NCBI RefSeq assembly: GCF_030816855.1
Contig: NZ_JAUSYK010000001.1
Location: 1,178,001 to 1,242,000, forward strand
Reading direction: 5' to 3'
Origin: Arthrobacter sp. B3I4
GTDB lineage: Bacteria; Actinomycetota; Actinomycetes; Actinomycetales; Micrococcaceae
DNA length: 64,000 nucleotides
Shown: piece by piece, positions 34,437-43,078 of the stretch
Layout of the letters: each line of letters starts with the position of its first letter
Numbering within the stretch: the first letter of the stretch is position 1
Notes under the pieces: generated by a model
Seen by the model: the letters and a program-made list of their open reading frames with translations, nothing else
Told to the model about the DNA's origin: nothing
Database searches by the model: none
Translations under genes and position numbers: made by a program

Positions 34437-35652
34437 CCGCCGCTGAATCTGGAGCAGTGGCGGTCTCCAGCCAGCGCCGGATCTGGTCCCCGTCCTGGTT
34501 CAGCAGCGGCGGTGCGCTGTGTGAGGTCAGGGTGGTCTCCTGCACATCGCCGGTGCTGAAGAAACGCAGCGGCGGACCGGGCAGGCTGATGTTTCCCAGC
34601 ACCTTGTGATCGACGTCGACGACGAGCCCCTGGGAGCGGACCTGCTCCCAGGCGTAGACCTCGTCCAGGGTCCTGACCTTGCCTGCCGGAATGCCGGCTT
34701 CGTTCAGCTTGGCGAGCAGCGGCTCGGCTTCGTACTCGGCGAAAGCGTGTTCCACGGCCTCGATGACCTTGTCACGGTTACGGACCCGGTCGGCGTTGGT
34801 GGCAAATTCCGGCCGGCTCGTGTCGATTCCGAATGCCGCCGCGAAACTGTTCCAGAGCTTTTCGCTGCCGACGCTGATCTGGACACTGCCCTGCCGGCAG
34901 TGGAACAGGCCGTAGGGGGCGATGGAAGGGTGGTGGTTGCCCTGTGCCCTCGGTACTTCGCCGGCCACGGTCTGCCGGGTGCCCTGAAACGCGTGGACCC
35001 CGATCAGTGCCGACAGCAGCGAGGTCCGGACCACCTGGCCGGTGCCGGTCCTTTCGCGCTGCAGCAGCGCGGCGAGGGTGCCGAACGCGCCGTACATTCC
35101 GGAGAGAAGATCCGCGATCGGCACCCCGACGCGCTGCGGGTCATCCGGCCCGGAGCCGGTGAGGGACATCAGGCCGGCCTCCCCCTGGAGGATCTGGTCG
35201 TAGCCGCTGCGCTTTGCTTCCGGTCCGTCGTGTCCGAACCCGGTGATGGACAGGATCACCAGCCGTGGGTTCAACGCATGCATGTCCGCCGTCGAGAAAC
35301 CGAGCCGGTCCAGGACACCGGGGCGGAAGTTTTCCACCACGACGTCGGCCCTCTCCAGCAGTTCCCGCAGAACCTGCCGGCCGTCGTCGCTCTTCAGGTC
35401 CAGCGCGATGGATTCCTTGTTCCGGTTGCAGGACAGGAAGTACGTAGCCTGCGGGTCGTCCTCAGGACCCACAAAGGGCGGGCCCCAGCCGCGGGTGTCG
35501 TCGCCGCTTCCGGGGTTCTCGACCTTAATGACGCGGGCGCCGAGGTCTCCGAGCATCATGCCGGCGTGCGGGCCGGCGAGGGCCCGGCTGAGGTCCACGA
35601 CGAGGTACCCGGACAGCGGGCCTTCGGTGGTGCGGTCGGTTTCGTTGCTCAT
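34411..35652 (-). CDS. Family III (CaiB/BaiF) CoA-transferase
   Basis: A 413-residue enzyme that moves CoA between carboxylic acids through an aspartyl-CoA thioester. Landmarks are YLVVDLSRALAGPHAGMMLGDLGARVIKVENPGSGDDTRGWGPP at the N-terminus, FLSCNRNKESIALDLK, VVENFRPGVLDRLGF and the late AGIPAGKVRTLDEV. AAGGATCAACTC precedes the ATG at 35652. Between a MatC-type dicarboxylate transporter and a carboxyltransferase it probably charges the imported acid with CoA. The substrate is not provable from sequence. Confidence 0.9.
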   Translation of the reverse strand: MSNETDRTTEGPLSGYLVVDLSRALAGPHAGMMLGDLGARVIKVENPGSGDDTRGWGPPFVGPEDDPQATYFLSCNRNKESIALDLKSDDGRQVLRELLERADVVVENFRPGVLDRLGFSTADMHALNPRLVILSITGFGHDGPEAKRSGYDQILQGEAGLMSLTGSGPDDPQRVGVPIADLLSGMYGAFGTLAALLQRERTGTGQVVRTSLLSALIGVHAFQGTRQTVAGEVPRAQGNHHPSIAPYGLFHCRQGSVQISVGSEKLWNSFAAAFGIDTSRPEFATNADRVRNRDKVIEAVEHAFAEYEAEPLLAKLNEAGIPAGKVRTLDEVYAWEQVRSQGLVVDVDHKVLGNISLPGPPLRFFSTGDVQETTLTSHSAPPLLNQDGDQIRRWLETATAPDSAADAPSQAGS

Positions 35653-35706
35653 GAGTTGATCCTTACGATGTGCAGTTCAGCGGGTGCGGTGGGCCGGCAG
35701 GCGCAG

Positions 35707-37119
35707 TTACATCCAGCCGGGGACGACCATGATGAGCCAGGCGACGGCCGGACCAGCGGCCACGACGATGCCGCTGTAGGCGAGAATCTGCTTGTAGAAC
35801 TTATCCTTGTCCAGGTTTTCCGGCGCGTTGGCCAGCACCAGGGCGCCGTTCGTGGAGAAGGGTGAGACGTCAACAATCGTGGACGAAACGGCGAGGGCTG
35901 CGATCACACCGACGGCGCCGATGTCGCCACTGGCCAGGAACGGAACCGCCAGCGGAATGAGGGCCGCGAGGATGGCGGTGGAGGACGCGAACGCCGACAC
36001 GATGCCGCCGATGTAGCAGATCAGCAGTGCAGCCAGCAGGGGCATGCCGAGGTTGGAGACGCCGCTGGAGACGAACTTGATGGTTCCGGCCTCCTCAAGG
36101 ACACCGACAAAGGTGAGCATGCCGCAGATGAGCAGGACGGTGGACCAGCTGATCTTGTTGACGGCTCCCTTTTGGGCCTCGGGGGAGACCAGGGCGAGGA
36201 TGATGGCGATCGTGATGGAGACGAAGCCGACGTCGACCTTGAAACCGAGCGAGATGACGGCCAGTGCAATGAGGCCAACGATGGTGACCAGCTGCGGCAG
36301 GGTCGCCCGGGCGCCGTTGGAGGCGGCTGCGGCAGCGCCGTCGACAGCGGAGGAACCGGCAGCGGAAGTGCCCCCGGCGCTGCCCTTGGCCGACACACTG
36401 GCGGGGGAGATATCGGAACCGGAGCCCTGCAGGGTGACGCCGGCTGCGCGTGCGCCGACGCTGACGTTCATGCGGGTCTCCGCCGCCTGCTCGATGAACC
36501 GGCCGGTCTTGGAGGAGAGCAGCTTGTTGCCGCCGAGAACAACGAACAGCACGAGTGCCACGACGAGGTTGAAGAAGAAGCTCGCCAGGAAGATCGCCAT
36601 CGGGCTGGCTGCGAGTTCTGTTTTGGCGATGATGCCGTTGACCGTGACACCGTAGACGGCGATCGGGGAGAAGCCGCCGGCCTGGGCGCCGTGAATGACC
36701 ATCATGCCCATCATGAGCGGGTTGATCTTGTGCTTCGCGGCGAAGCTGAGGGCGATCGGCGCAATGATGGCGACGGCGGCCGGCGAGAGTGCGCCCACGG
36801 CCGTGATCAGAGCGGTGATGGCGAACATCACCCACGGAATGAGGGCCACCCTGTTGCCCACCATCCGCACCGCTGCCCGGACCAGCAGGTCGATGGTGCC
36901 GTTGTTTTGCGCGATGGCAAAGAGGTACGTGACACCGACGATTGTCAGAAAGAGCCCACCGGGGAAATTCGCGAGGATCTCCGTGGTGGACATGCCGAGA
37001 AAGACCGAGCCGAGCAGGAACGCGCCGACGAAGGCCAGCGCGCCCATGTTGAGGGGCAGCACCGTGGCCAGCAGGAACATCACCGCCAGAATGATGATGG
37101 AAAGCACGGGAGCGGACAT
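35707..37119 (-). CDS. MatC-like dicarboxylate carrier (SLC13/IT superfamily)
   Basis: A 470-residue importer with about 11-12 membrane segments. The N-terminus SAPVLSIIILAVMFLLATVLPLNMGALAFVGAFLLGSVFLGMSTTEILANFPGGLFLTIVGVTYLFAIAQNNGTIDLLV fits the MatC N-terminal domain of malonate/dicarboxylate carriers. The paired hairpin motifs ALSPAAVAIIAPIALSF and DVSPFSTNGALVLANAP are the substrate-binding loops. A Ser/Ala/Gly-rich cytosolic loop of about 60 residues divides the halves. GGAGGAACAAAG precedes the ATG. First gene of a three-gene operon divergent from a GntR regulator. I infer malonate or a related dicarboxylate. Confidence 0.85.
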   Translation of the reverse strand: MSAPVLSIIILAVMFLLATVLPLNMGALAFVGAFLLGSVFLGMSTTEILANFPGGLFLTIVGVTYLFAIAQNNGTIDLLVRAAVRMVGNRVALIPWVMFAITALITAVGALSPAAVAIIAPIALSFAAKHKINPLMMGMMVIHGAQAGGFSPIAVYGVTVNGIIAKTELAASPMAIFLASFFFNLVVALVLFVVLGGNKLLSSKTGRFIEQAAETRMNVSVGARAAGVTLQGSGSDISPASVSAKGSAGGTSAAGSSAVDGAAAAASNGARATLPQLVTIVGLIALAVISLGFKVDVGFVSITIAIILALVSPEAQKGAVNKISWSTVLLICGMLTFVGVLEEAGTIKFVSSGVSNLGMPLLAALLICYIGGIVSAFASSTAILAALIPLAVPFLASGDIGAVGVIAALAVSSTIVDVSPFSTNGALVLANAPENLDKDKFYKQILAYSGIVVAAGPAVAWLIMVVPGWM

Positions 37120-37242
37120 CTTTGTTCCTCCGGGTAATGTGATGTGAATAACAGGACTACTGGCCTAGCCTCTTAGACTGTAGGTGAGTTTGTCAATACG
37201 CCTCTGCGATAGGATGGCGGCAGCGCAAGGCGGGGAGGGCGA
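37120..37242. promoter_or_regulatory. Divergent promoter region of the dicarboxylate operon and its regulator
   Basis: The 123-base gap holds TTGACA on the minus strand (37191-37196), suitable as a -35 for the transporter operon, and TAGGAT near 37213 for the regulator, but neither has a convincing partner at the right spacing. GntR sites are expected here; I saw no clean palindrome. Confidence 0.35.
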
Positions 37243-37944
37243 ATGGCAAAGAAGTCAGAGGGTCCGGAGATCGGCCGGGTGTCCAGGCCGCGGCTCTACG
37301 AACAGCTTGTGGCCCAACTTCTCGAGTTCATCGAGGCAGCGGACCTTGGACCCGGCGACCTACTGCCGGCGGAGCGGGACCTGGCCGAACGGCTCGGCGT
37401 TTCCCGCGCGACGCTGGCGCAGGCGCTGGTAGCGCTCGAAGTGCTCGGGGTCATTGACGTCCAGCACGGCACGGGTGCGGTGCTGGTCTACCGTCCGAAT
37501 GTCCCCGCAGTGATCAAGGGACTCCGGGAACACCGAAGCCGGCTTCCTGAGATTGTTGAAGCCCGGAGCACCCTGGAGGTCAAGCTCGCCGAACTGGCGG
37601 CCGCCCGGCGCACTGACCAGGACATGCGGGCGATCGACGCGGCCATCGCCGTGATGACGGAGGAAGTGGCGGCCGGTTCCAAGGGGGCGCGCGGCGATGA
37701 GCTGTTCCATCAGGCGGTCACGGCGGCGGCCCACTCAGCGGTGCTGGGTCAACTCATGGCATTCATCGCCGAAATGATCCTGGAGACCCGGCTCGAATCA
37801 TTGGGGCAGCCCGGGCGGCCTGAACAGTCGATCGCTTCGCACCGCAAGATCGCGGAGGCGATCCGCTCGCAGGACGGCGCCGGTGCGGCCGCGGCCATGA
37901 TGGCCCACATCGAGCTGGTGTCCGACGTCGAGCTGCTCAGATAG
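37243..37944 (+). CDS. GntR/FadR-family regulator
   Basis: A 233-residue regulator. The winged helix reads LYEQLVAQLLEFIEAADLGPGDLLPAERDLAERLGVSRATLAQALVALEVLGVIDVQHGTGAVL. The all-helical FCD effector domain follows with EARSTLEVKLAELAA, DELFHQAVTAAAHS and SIASHRKIAEAI; the Asp/His positions (D, H in ELFHQAV, H in SHRKI) can hold a metal that binds carboxylate ligands. GGGGAGGG lies eight bases before the ATG. Divergent from the MatC-CoA-transferase-carboxyltransferase operon and very likely its controller. Confidence 0.88.
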   Translation: MAKKSEGPEIGRVSRPRLYEQLVAQLLEFIEAADLGPGDLLPAERDLAERLGVSRATLAQALVALEVLGVIDVQHGTGAVLVYRPNVPAVIKGLREHRSRLPEIVEARSTLEVKLAELAAARRTDQDMRAIDAAIAVMTEEVAAGSKGARGDELFHQAVTAAAHSAVLGQLMAFIAEMILETRLESLGQPGRPEQSIASHRKIAEAIRSQDGAGAAAAMMAHIELVSDVELLR

Positions 37945-38015
37945 GCAGGCTGCCCACGTAAGCGGCTGCCCGGGGGAACGGAGCGCGGTGCCGCGCACCG
38001 TTGCCGCCCCTTCGC

Positions 38016-38267
38016 TCAGTTCTTGTAGTCCTCCACCTGCGAAACGGGCCGGGCTTCGGCATCGTCCGGATTCTCACCGTACTGCTTCTTGGCCCGCCGC
38101 TGCCGCAACAGGTCCCAGCACTGGTCGAGGTCCTCCTCGAGCTGCTGGAGTCGAATCCGGTCCGGGACATGGTCGTGGTCCGGGCTCGCAGACTCGCCGC
38201 GCTCGCGGAGCTCTCGTTCCTCGTCCACCAGGGTGGTGATGCGCTGCAGGATGTCCCGTTCGTCCAT
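38016..38267 (-). CDS. DUF2630 family protein
   Basis: An 83-residue, highly charged, mostly helical protein: MDERDILQRITTLVDEERELRERGESASPDHDHVPDRIRLQQLEEDLDQCWDLLRQRRAKKQYGENPDDAEARPVSQVEDY. The pattern (two helices, then LDQCWDLLRQRRA) is that of DUF2630, common in actinobacteria and of unknown function. It is a single gene; its end faces the GntR gene end. Confidence 0.85.
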   Translation of the reverse strand: MDERDILQRITTLVDEERELRERGESASPDHDHVPDRIRLQQLEEDLDQCWDLLRQRRAKKQYGENPDDAEARPVSQVEDYKN

Positions 38268-38380
38268 GATGTCCTACTCCTAGTCGTGAGGCTCTGGATA
38301 CCGCCAGCCTAACCATGGAACTTCGCCTCTGGCCAGCAGATCCAGGTCGGCCGACCTAAAAAACGGGACATTTCATCAGC

Positions 38381-38409
38381 TTGCTTATTATTTCGCGGCT
38401 TCCTACAGT
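38381..38409 (+). promoter_or_regulatory. Promoter of the DJ-1/PfpI-like gene
   Basis: TTGCTT at 38381-38386 and TACAGT at 38404-38409 are 17 bases apart in an AT-rich segment. The -10 is part of a near-palindrome TACAG-TTAATC-CTGTA (38404-38419), a possible operator. The leader before ATG 38490 is about 75 bases. Confidence 0.5.
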
Positions 38410-38489
38410 TAATCCTGTAAGGCACCAATTTCTCCGCGTGGGACGCGGCCGGACGGCTGCTGGACCCTCGCGTTGCTAGAGGAGGACAC

Positions 38490-39056
38490 ATGTCGGAGCA
38501 CAACATTTCAGGCAAGAAAGTCGCGTTTCTACTGACGGACGGCGTTGAGCAGGTCGAGTTGACCAGTCCGTGGAACGCGGTCAAGGAAGCCGGCGGCGTG
38601 CCGACCCTCGTTGCCCCCAAGAGCGGGAAGCTGCAGGGCTATGACGGCACGGACAAGGGCGAGACTTTCGACGTCGATCTGACTGTGGACCAGGCGAACG
38701 CCTCCGACTTCCACGCTCTGGTGATCCCGGGCGGTGTCGTGAACGCGGACCACCTCCGCGTCGACAAGGGCGCCCAGGCCTTCGCCCGCAGCTTCTTTGA
38801 GCAGCACAAGCCGGTGGCTTCGATCTGCCACGGGCCGTGGCTGCTGATCGATGCCGGCGTGGTGAGCGGCCGCAGCCTCACTTCCTACCACACGCTCCAG
38901 ACAGACCTGAAGAACGCCGGCGCCAACTGGTCGGACGAGGAAGTGGTTGTTGACCAGGGCCTCGTGACGAGCCGCAACCCGGACGACCTGCCGGCGTTCA
39001 ACGACAAGCTGCTGGAAGAAATCGCCGAAGGCGAGCACGCCGGGCAGACCGCTTAG
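38490..39056 (+). CDS. DJ-1/PfpI-family protein (type 1 glutamine amidotransferase-like)
   Basis: A 188-residue protein of the PfpI group. The nucleophile elbow is SICHGPW with the reactive Cys; the acid is E20 in TDGVEQVELTSPW, and HALVIPGGVVNADHLR is the conserved central strand-loop. Members act as glyoxalase III, protein deglycase or stress proteins; the reaction is not certain. GAGGAGGA lies five bases before the ATG. A single gene with its own promoter and a terminator hairpin. Confidence 0.9.
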   Translation: MSEHNISGKKVAFLLTDGVEQVELTSPWNAVKEAGGVPTLVAPKSGKLQGYDGTDKGETFDVDLTVDQANASDFHALVIPGGVVNADHLRVDKGAQAFARSFFEQHKPVASICHGPWLLIDAGVVSGRSLTSYHTLQTDLKNAGANWSDEEVVVDQGLVTSRNPDDLPAFNDKLLEEIAEGEHAGQTA

Positions 39057-39066
39057 GCCACGGGCC

Positions 39067-39098
39067 GCAGCCGCGCGCGACACCGCCCGCGCGGCTGC
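39067..39098 (+). terminator. Hairpin after the DJ-1-like gene
   Basis: GCAGCCGCGCG (39067-39077) pairs with CGCGCGGCTGC (39088-39098), 11 bases, starting 10 bases after the stop. Confidence 0.65.
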
Positions 39099-39221
39099 CG
39101 GTTCCCTTTGGCGGGGCCTATGAAGCGTCGCCGTTTTCGGGCAGGATATGCCGTGTAAGCGGCGCAGGTCCTAGCGTTGCCGTCCGTCTGCCCCGCAGCC
39201 GTCAGCTACCAAGGAGTCCCC

Positions 39222-39638
39222 GATATGACCACCCTTAACCCGTACCTTGGCTTTCGCGACAACGCCAAGGACGCCATGACCTTCTACCAGTCTGTGTTCG
39301 GCGGCGAGCTGAACATGAGCACGTTTGCCGAGTTCAACGCCAGCGATGATCCCGCCGAGCAGGACAAGATCATGCACGCGATGCTGACCGGGGAGAAGGG
39401 TTTCGTGCTGATGGGGGCGGACACGCCCAACAGCATGGATTTCACACCCGGAAACAACTTCTCGGTGTCCCTCAGCGGCGCCGACGAGGCGGAGCTGCGC
39501 GCCTACTGGGACAAGCTGTCCGACGGCGGCACGGTGACCATGCCGCTGGAGAAAGCCCCGTGGGGCGACACCTTCGGCATGTGCAAGGACAAGTTCGGGG
39601 TGGACTGGCTGGTTAACATCGCGCCCGCCACGGCGTAG
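39222..39638 (+). CDS. VOC-superfamily (PhnB/glyoxalase-like) protein
   Basis: A 138-residue protein starting MTTLNPYLGFRDNAKDAMTFYQSVFGGELNMSTFAEF, the PhnB-like version of the vicinal oxygen chelate fold, with HAMLTGEKGFVLMGAD and a final APWGDTFGMCKDKFGVDWLVNI. These proteins are often annotated as 3-demethylubiquinone methyltransferase-like, but members with this length are of unknown activity. AAGGAG at 39208-39213 sets the start at 39222. Confidence 0.85.
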   Translation, partial: DMTTLNPYLGFRDNAKDAMTFYQSVFGGELNMSTFAEFNASDDPAEQDKIMHAMLTGEKGFVLMGADTPNSMDFTPGNNFSVSLSGADEAELRAYWDKLSDGGTVTMPLEKAPWGDTFGMCKDKFGVDWLVNIAPATA

Positions 39639-39648
39639 CCGCCTCCGA

Positions 39649-39688
39649 AGCGCAGGCCGGGCCCCGTACAGGTGGCCCGGCCTGCGCT
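39649..39688. terminator. Bidirectional hairpin terminator
   Basis: AGCGCAGGCCGGGCC (39649-39663) pairs perfectly with 39674-39688 around a 10-base loop, between the VOC gene and a convergent small gene. Confidence 0.75.
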
Positions 39689-39715
39689 GTTGCCGGGGCT
39701 GCCAGTCCGAAGTTG

Positions 39716-39949
39716 TCAGTCCGGAGTGGTGTCCGTGGTGAGGCCGCGGTCGTCGGCGGTCTTTTCGTCCTGCTCCTCGGCCGGTCCAGGCACCTTCTGC
39801 GTATCTCCCGTTGCCGGCGTTGTGCCTTCGGCAGGGCCCGACGGCGTAGGCGCACCTTCTGCGCTGCCCCCGTCGCGGGGAACAGGCTTGGAGCCCTCCT
39901 CGACCCCGTCGCTCACGATGTCTTCCGGTTCAATCGGCTTGTTGCTCAT
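39716..39949 (-). CDS. Small acidic disordered protein
   Basis: A 77-residue protein, MSNKPIEPEDIVSDGVEEGSKPVPRDGG and on, rich in Glu, Asp, Pro, Gly and Thr with no hydrophobic core; it should be disordered. GGAGGAA just before ATG 39949 supports translation. No family is recognised. It resembles in composition the small proteins at 48944 and 49177. A terminator hairpin follows. Confidence 0.6.
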   Translation of the reverse strand: MSNKPIEPEDIVSDGVEEGSKPVPRDGGSAEGAPTPSGPAEGTTPATGDTQKVPGPAEEQDEKTADDRGLTTDTTPD

Positions 39950-40082
39950 ATGTTCCTCCGACGTTGGCCTGGGATGGATTTCCACTCCGGTGCTTCCACC
40001 CAAGTTACAGCCGCGCCGGCAGCAAGGTACAGGCGAGGGGGTGAGGATGGCGCCGGGCCCGGGCGGGGACTAGAGTTCCGGC

Positions 40083-40430
40083 ATGAACCAGGATCCGGTG
40101 GCGACAAACCCCGAATTGTACCGGGTGGTGTTTGAAAACGAACGCGTGCGGGTGTTGGAGTACCTGGACCGCCCAGGGGATAAAACCGTGACGCACTCGC
40201 ACCCGGACAGCGTGATGGTCACCCTGAGCAGTTTCCGCCGGCGACTCTCAGCCGACGGCCGGGAGGTCGACGTCGAGCTTCCCGCCGGGCTGGCTCGCTG
40301 GTTGCCCGCGCAGTCCCATTCCGGCGAAAATACCGGCGACGCCGACACGCACGCGATTTTCGTTGAGCTCAAGGAACCAAGCCCGGACTCGACCAGCGCT
40401 CCTGATGCACTGGGACCTGCGTCTGGCTGA
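40083..40430 (+). CDS. Cupin-like protein
   Basis: A 115-residue single-domain cupin-like protein: YRVVFENERVRVLEYLDRPGDKTVTHSHPDSVMVTLSSFRRRL is the first cupin motif with two His and, further on, HSGENTGDADTHAIFVELKEP supplies the second. Metal ligands His-x-His are visible in THSHPD. No substrate can be assigned. The next gene in the same direction starts 73 bases later. Confidence 0.75.
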   Translation: MNQDPVATNPELYRVVFENERVRVLEYLDRPGDKTVTHSHPDSVMVTLSSFRRRLSADGREVDVELPAGLARWLPAQSHSGENTGDADTHAIFVELKEPSPDSTSAPDALGPASG

Positions 40431-40503
40431 GACCTCCTGGCTTCCGGGGCCGGTGAAACAGCTCGATGTCGGGTTGGAGCCAAGCGCTCAGTATGCTTAC
40501 CAG

Positions 40504-41313
40504 ATGAGATCCACCAGGACCAAGCCTGAACGCATCGTGGTTGAGGCTGCTGGGCACGTCGGCCACGTCTTCGCCTCCCGGCGGCCGGCGGCCGTTGCAT
40601 CGGCGGCGCCTGCGGTCGTCCTGGTCCACGGGATCGGCGTCTCGCACCGGTATCTGCAACGGTTGCACCGGCACCTGGCGGCGTCGGTCGACACCTACTC
40701 GATCGATCTGCCCGGCTTCGCCGCCACTCCTACGCCGGCACACACGCTGAGCGTGGCCGAGCACGCGACGTACATCCTCGGTGCCCTTGAGCAGCTGGGA
40801 GTGCTGGAGTTCGTCTTCGTCGGACATTCCATGGGCACGCAGTTTGCAATTGAAGCCGCGCTGCAGCAGCCACACCGGATTCCTCACGTCGTGCTGATGG
40901 GCCCGGTGGTAAACGACGAGCGGCGCACCGTGGCGCAGCAAGCCCTGTCGCTCGGCCGGGACTGCCTGTTCTTCGAGAGCCCTTCCTCCAACGCCCTGGT
41001 CCTCACCGACTATCTTCGTTGCGGGCTGGTCTGGTACCTCAAGAACCTGCGGCTGATGCTGAATTACCGGATCGAGGACAGAATCCGGGGCGTCACGTCC
41101 CCCATCCTTGTGGTGCGCGGCGAACACGACCCGGTGGCGACGGCGAACTGGTGCCACCGGCTCGCGGCGCGGGCGGCCGACGCCCGGTGCCTGGAGATCG
41201 AGGGCACCGGCCACGTCGTCCAGCACAACAGGGCCGTCGAAGTTGCGCAGACCATCCTTGCTTTCGCCGGCGTCGGTGCCCCGGGAAGCGCAGCGGAGGA
41301 GTACACCTCGTGA
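40504..41313 (+). CDS. Alpha/beta hydrolase
   Basis: A 269-residue hydrolase. VVLVHGIGVSHRYLQRL gives the oxyanion hole, VGHSMGTQ the nucleophile elbow, VVRGEHDPVA the acid and GTGHVVQHN the catalytic His. The start at ATG 40504 (MRSTRTKPERIVVE) puts about 35 residues before the HG motif; earlier in-frame codons exist and no ribosome binding site is clear. It overlaps the next lipase-like gene by four bases (GTGA), so both are translated together. Confidence 0.85.
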   Translation: MRSTRTKPERIVVEAAGHVGHVFASRRPAAVASAAPAVVLVHGIGVSHRYLQRLHRHLAASVDTYSIDLPGFAATPTPAHTLSVAEHATYILGALEQLGVLEFVFVGHSMGTQFAIEAALQQPHRIPHVVLMGPVVNDERRTVAQQALSLGRDCLFFESPSSNALVLTDYLRCGLVWYLKNLRLMLNYRIEDRIRGVTSPILVVRGEHDPVATANWCHRLAARAADARCLEIEGTGHVVQHNRAVEVAQTILAFAGVGAPGSAAEEYTS

Positions 41314-42038
41314 GCAGCCTTCTCCAGATCGCCGGCTGGTGGGCCAAGGACTACGTCTATGCCGTCGGCCGGCAGCTGCGCAGCGCGGCCTCCAGAGTCA
41401 GCTCCGATGAGTTCCTCAGCGGCACCGGCCGGCCCGTCGTCGTCATCCCCGGCATCTTCGAGGACTGGCGTTTCATGTTGCCCCTGATCCGCAGCCTCCA
41501 CGACGCCGGGCATCCCGTGCACGTGGTCACTGTGTTGCAGCGCAACCGCCTCGCGGTGCCTAAAGCAGCCGCCCTGATCGCCGACTATCTCCGCGACCGG
41601 GACCTCACGGACACCCTGATCGTGGCCCACAGCAAGGGCGGACTGATCGGCAAGTACACCATGATGGCACTGGATCCGGACCGGCGGCTGGTCCGGATGG
41701 TGGCCGTCGCCTCGCCGTTCTCCGGCTCACGGTACGCCGGGTTCATGCTCCTGCCGAGCCTGCGGGCACTGTCTCCGCGCAACGCGGTGACGCTGCAACT
41801 GTCCCGGGAGCAGAGGGTCAACGAAAGGGTCACGTCCATCTACGGGCTTTTCGACCCGCACATTCCGGAGGGCAGTGTCCTTCCCGGTGCGCGGAACGTG
41901 CAGCTGGACACCGGCGGCCACTTCCGGATCCTCGCCCACGAGCTCACCATCAGCACGGTGTTGGCGGAAGCGGCCGCGTCCGCTCCTCCCGCCCCTGCGT
42001 CGGCCGCCCGGGGTGGTGACGCCGGCCGGGCGCACTAG
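41310..42038 (+). CDS. Lipase-like alpha/beta hydrolase (triacylglycerol-lipase/PGAP1 type)
   Basis: A 242-residue protein. GRPVVVIPGIFEDWRFMLPLIRSL is the oxyanion segment, IVAHSKGGLIGKY the nucleophile elbow with Ser, and the late QLDTGGHFRIL brings the His; an Asp in YGLFDPHIPEG is the probable acid. The GTG at 41310 overlaps the previous stop (GTGA) and follows GGAGGAG. It forms a two-gene unit with the preceding hydrolase; substrate unknown. Its last four bases overlap the convergent GAF-ANTAR gene. Confidence 0.8.
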   Translation: MSSLLQIAGWWAKDYVYAVGRQLRSAASRVSSDEFLSGTGRPVVVIPGIFEDWRFMLPLIRSLHDAGHPVHVVTVLQRNRLAVPKAAALIADYLRDRDLTDTLIVAHSKGGLIGKYTMMALDPDRRLVRMVAVASPFSGSRYAGFMLLPSLRALSPRNAVTLQLSREQRVNERVTSIYGLFDPHIPEGSVLPGARNVQLDTGGHFRILAHELTISTVLAEAAASAPPAPASAARGGDAGRAH

Positions 42039-42793
42039 CCGTCGAAGTGGGTCCGCGCGGGACCCTGGCCCAAGGCATCCACAATTCCGGCGGCGACAAC
42101 GTTCAGCTTCACGTTACGCGCGCTGGACGCCGCCTTGAGCAGTTCGAAGGCTTCGTCCTGGCTGCAACGGTTCTGCGCCATGATGATGCCGACCGCGACG
42201 TCAATTCCGGTCCGCGTCTCCAGCGTCGCCTTGAGGTCGGTGGCAGTTTCGCTGAAGTGGGCAAAGCGCACGGCCAAGCGAACCGCCATGGAGGTTTGGT
42301 TCACGAAGGTACCTGCCAGCTCACGCGCCGGTTCGTCGAAGCGGTGCGGGCGGTGTGAGTAAAGGTTCAAGGCCGCCCTGGTTTCACCGTCCAGAAGGAA
42401 CGGGACAGCGTAAATTGACCGCATGCCGTGTTCCCGGATGGTGGCCGCGAAATCCGGCCAGCGCTCTTCGGCTTCGAGGTCTTCAACGTGCACGGCGGTC
42501 TGTTCTAGGGCGGCCGTGACGCAGGGGCTGCCGTCGCTGAAGCCGTACTGGATCTCATCCATGGCCTGCGCGGCCGGGCTGCTGCTGGCCACGGTGGCTG
42601 CCTTCCGCTGACGGAGCAGTGTAACCCCGCAGAGGATTTCGTCGCCGGGCTCTGAAAGGCTGCGGGCCGATGCCCGCGCCAGCTCGCAGAGGAATTCCTC
42701 AACGTCGGCGCTGTTGAGCACAAGCTGGTTCATGTGCTCATTGATCGATGTTGCTGATGACTCGGTTGCCACTGTTTGTTGATGCCGTTTCAC
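42035..42793 (-). CDS. GAF-ANTAR protein (RNA-binding antiterminator type)
   Basis: A 252-residue two-domain regulator. A GAF sensor domain spans about 20-170 (FLCELARASARSLSEPGDEILCGVTLL to AVPFLLDGETRAALNLYSHRPHRFDEPARELAGTF). The C-terminal ANTAR domain has LKATLETRTGIDVAVGIIMAQNRCSQDEAFELLKAASSARNVKLNVVAAGIVDAL, with the conserved A-x-G-I-I-M and S-x-D-E-A-F motifs. ANTAR domains bind paired hairpins in mRNA leaders and prevent termination. No target pair is evident next to this gene. Confidence 0.9.
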   Translation of the reverse strand: MKRHQQTVATESSATSINEHMNQLVLNSADVEEFLCELARASARSLSEPGDEILCGVTLLRQRKAATVASSSPAAQAMDEIQYGFSDGSPCVTAALEQTAVHVEDLEAEERWPDFAATIREHGMRSIYAVPFLLDGETRAALNLYSHRPHRFDEPARELAGTFVNQTSMAVRLAVRFAHFSETATDLKATLETRTGIDVAVGIIMAQNRCSQDEAFELLKAASSARNVKLNVVAAGIVDALGQGPARTHFDG

Positions 42794-43078
42794 TCGGTCT
42801 CTTCGACCCGGCGACCTGCTGCCCCACAGCGCGGAGTATGGCGACGGTAGCAGTCAGAAAGCCGGATCAAAAAACTATCCAACGGCCTTCTGCTAAACCG
42901 TACCGGGAAAAAGTATATACAGGCCTTCGCCGGGATCTTGCCCTGGCCAATGCAGGCGCCAGTGCACAAATTCCGGGCAGCCCCGCGCGTGCCGGCGGGA
43001 AATGTTTCACAACCAATGACTCGCGGCGTGGCCGGTCGTAGTCTAAGCGGTAACTCGAGGGATAGGGACGGATCCTGT

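Noticed and set aside
42794..43078. M-box (magnesium) riboswitch before the MgtA-type gene
   Set aside because: I looked for the conserved M-box core elements and saw none; the region also carries the divergent GAF-ANTAR promoter.
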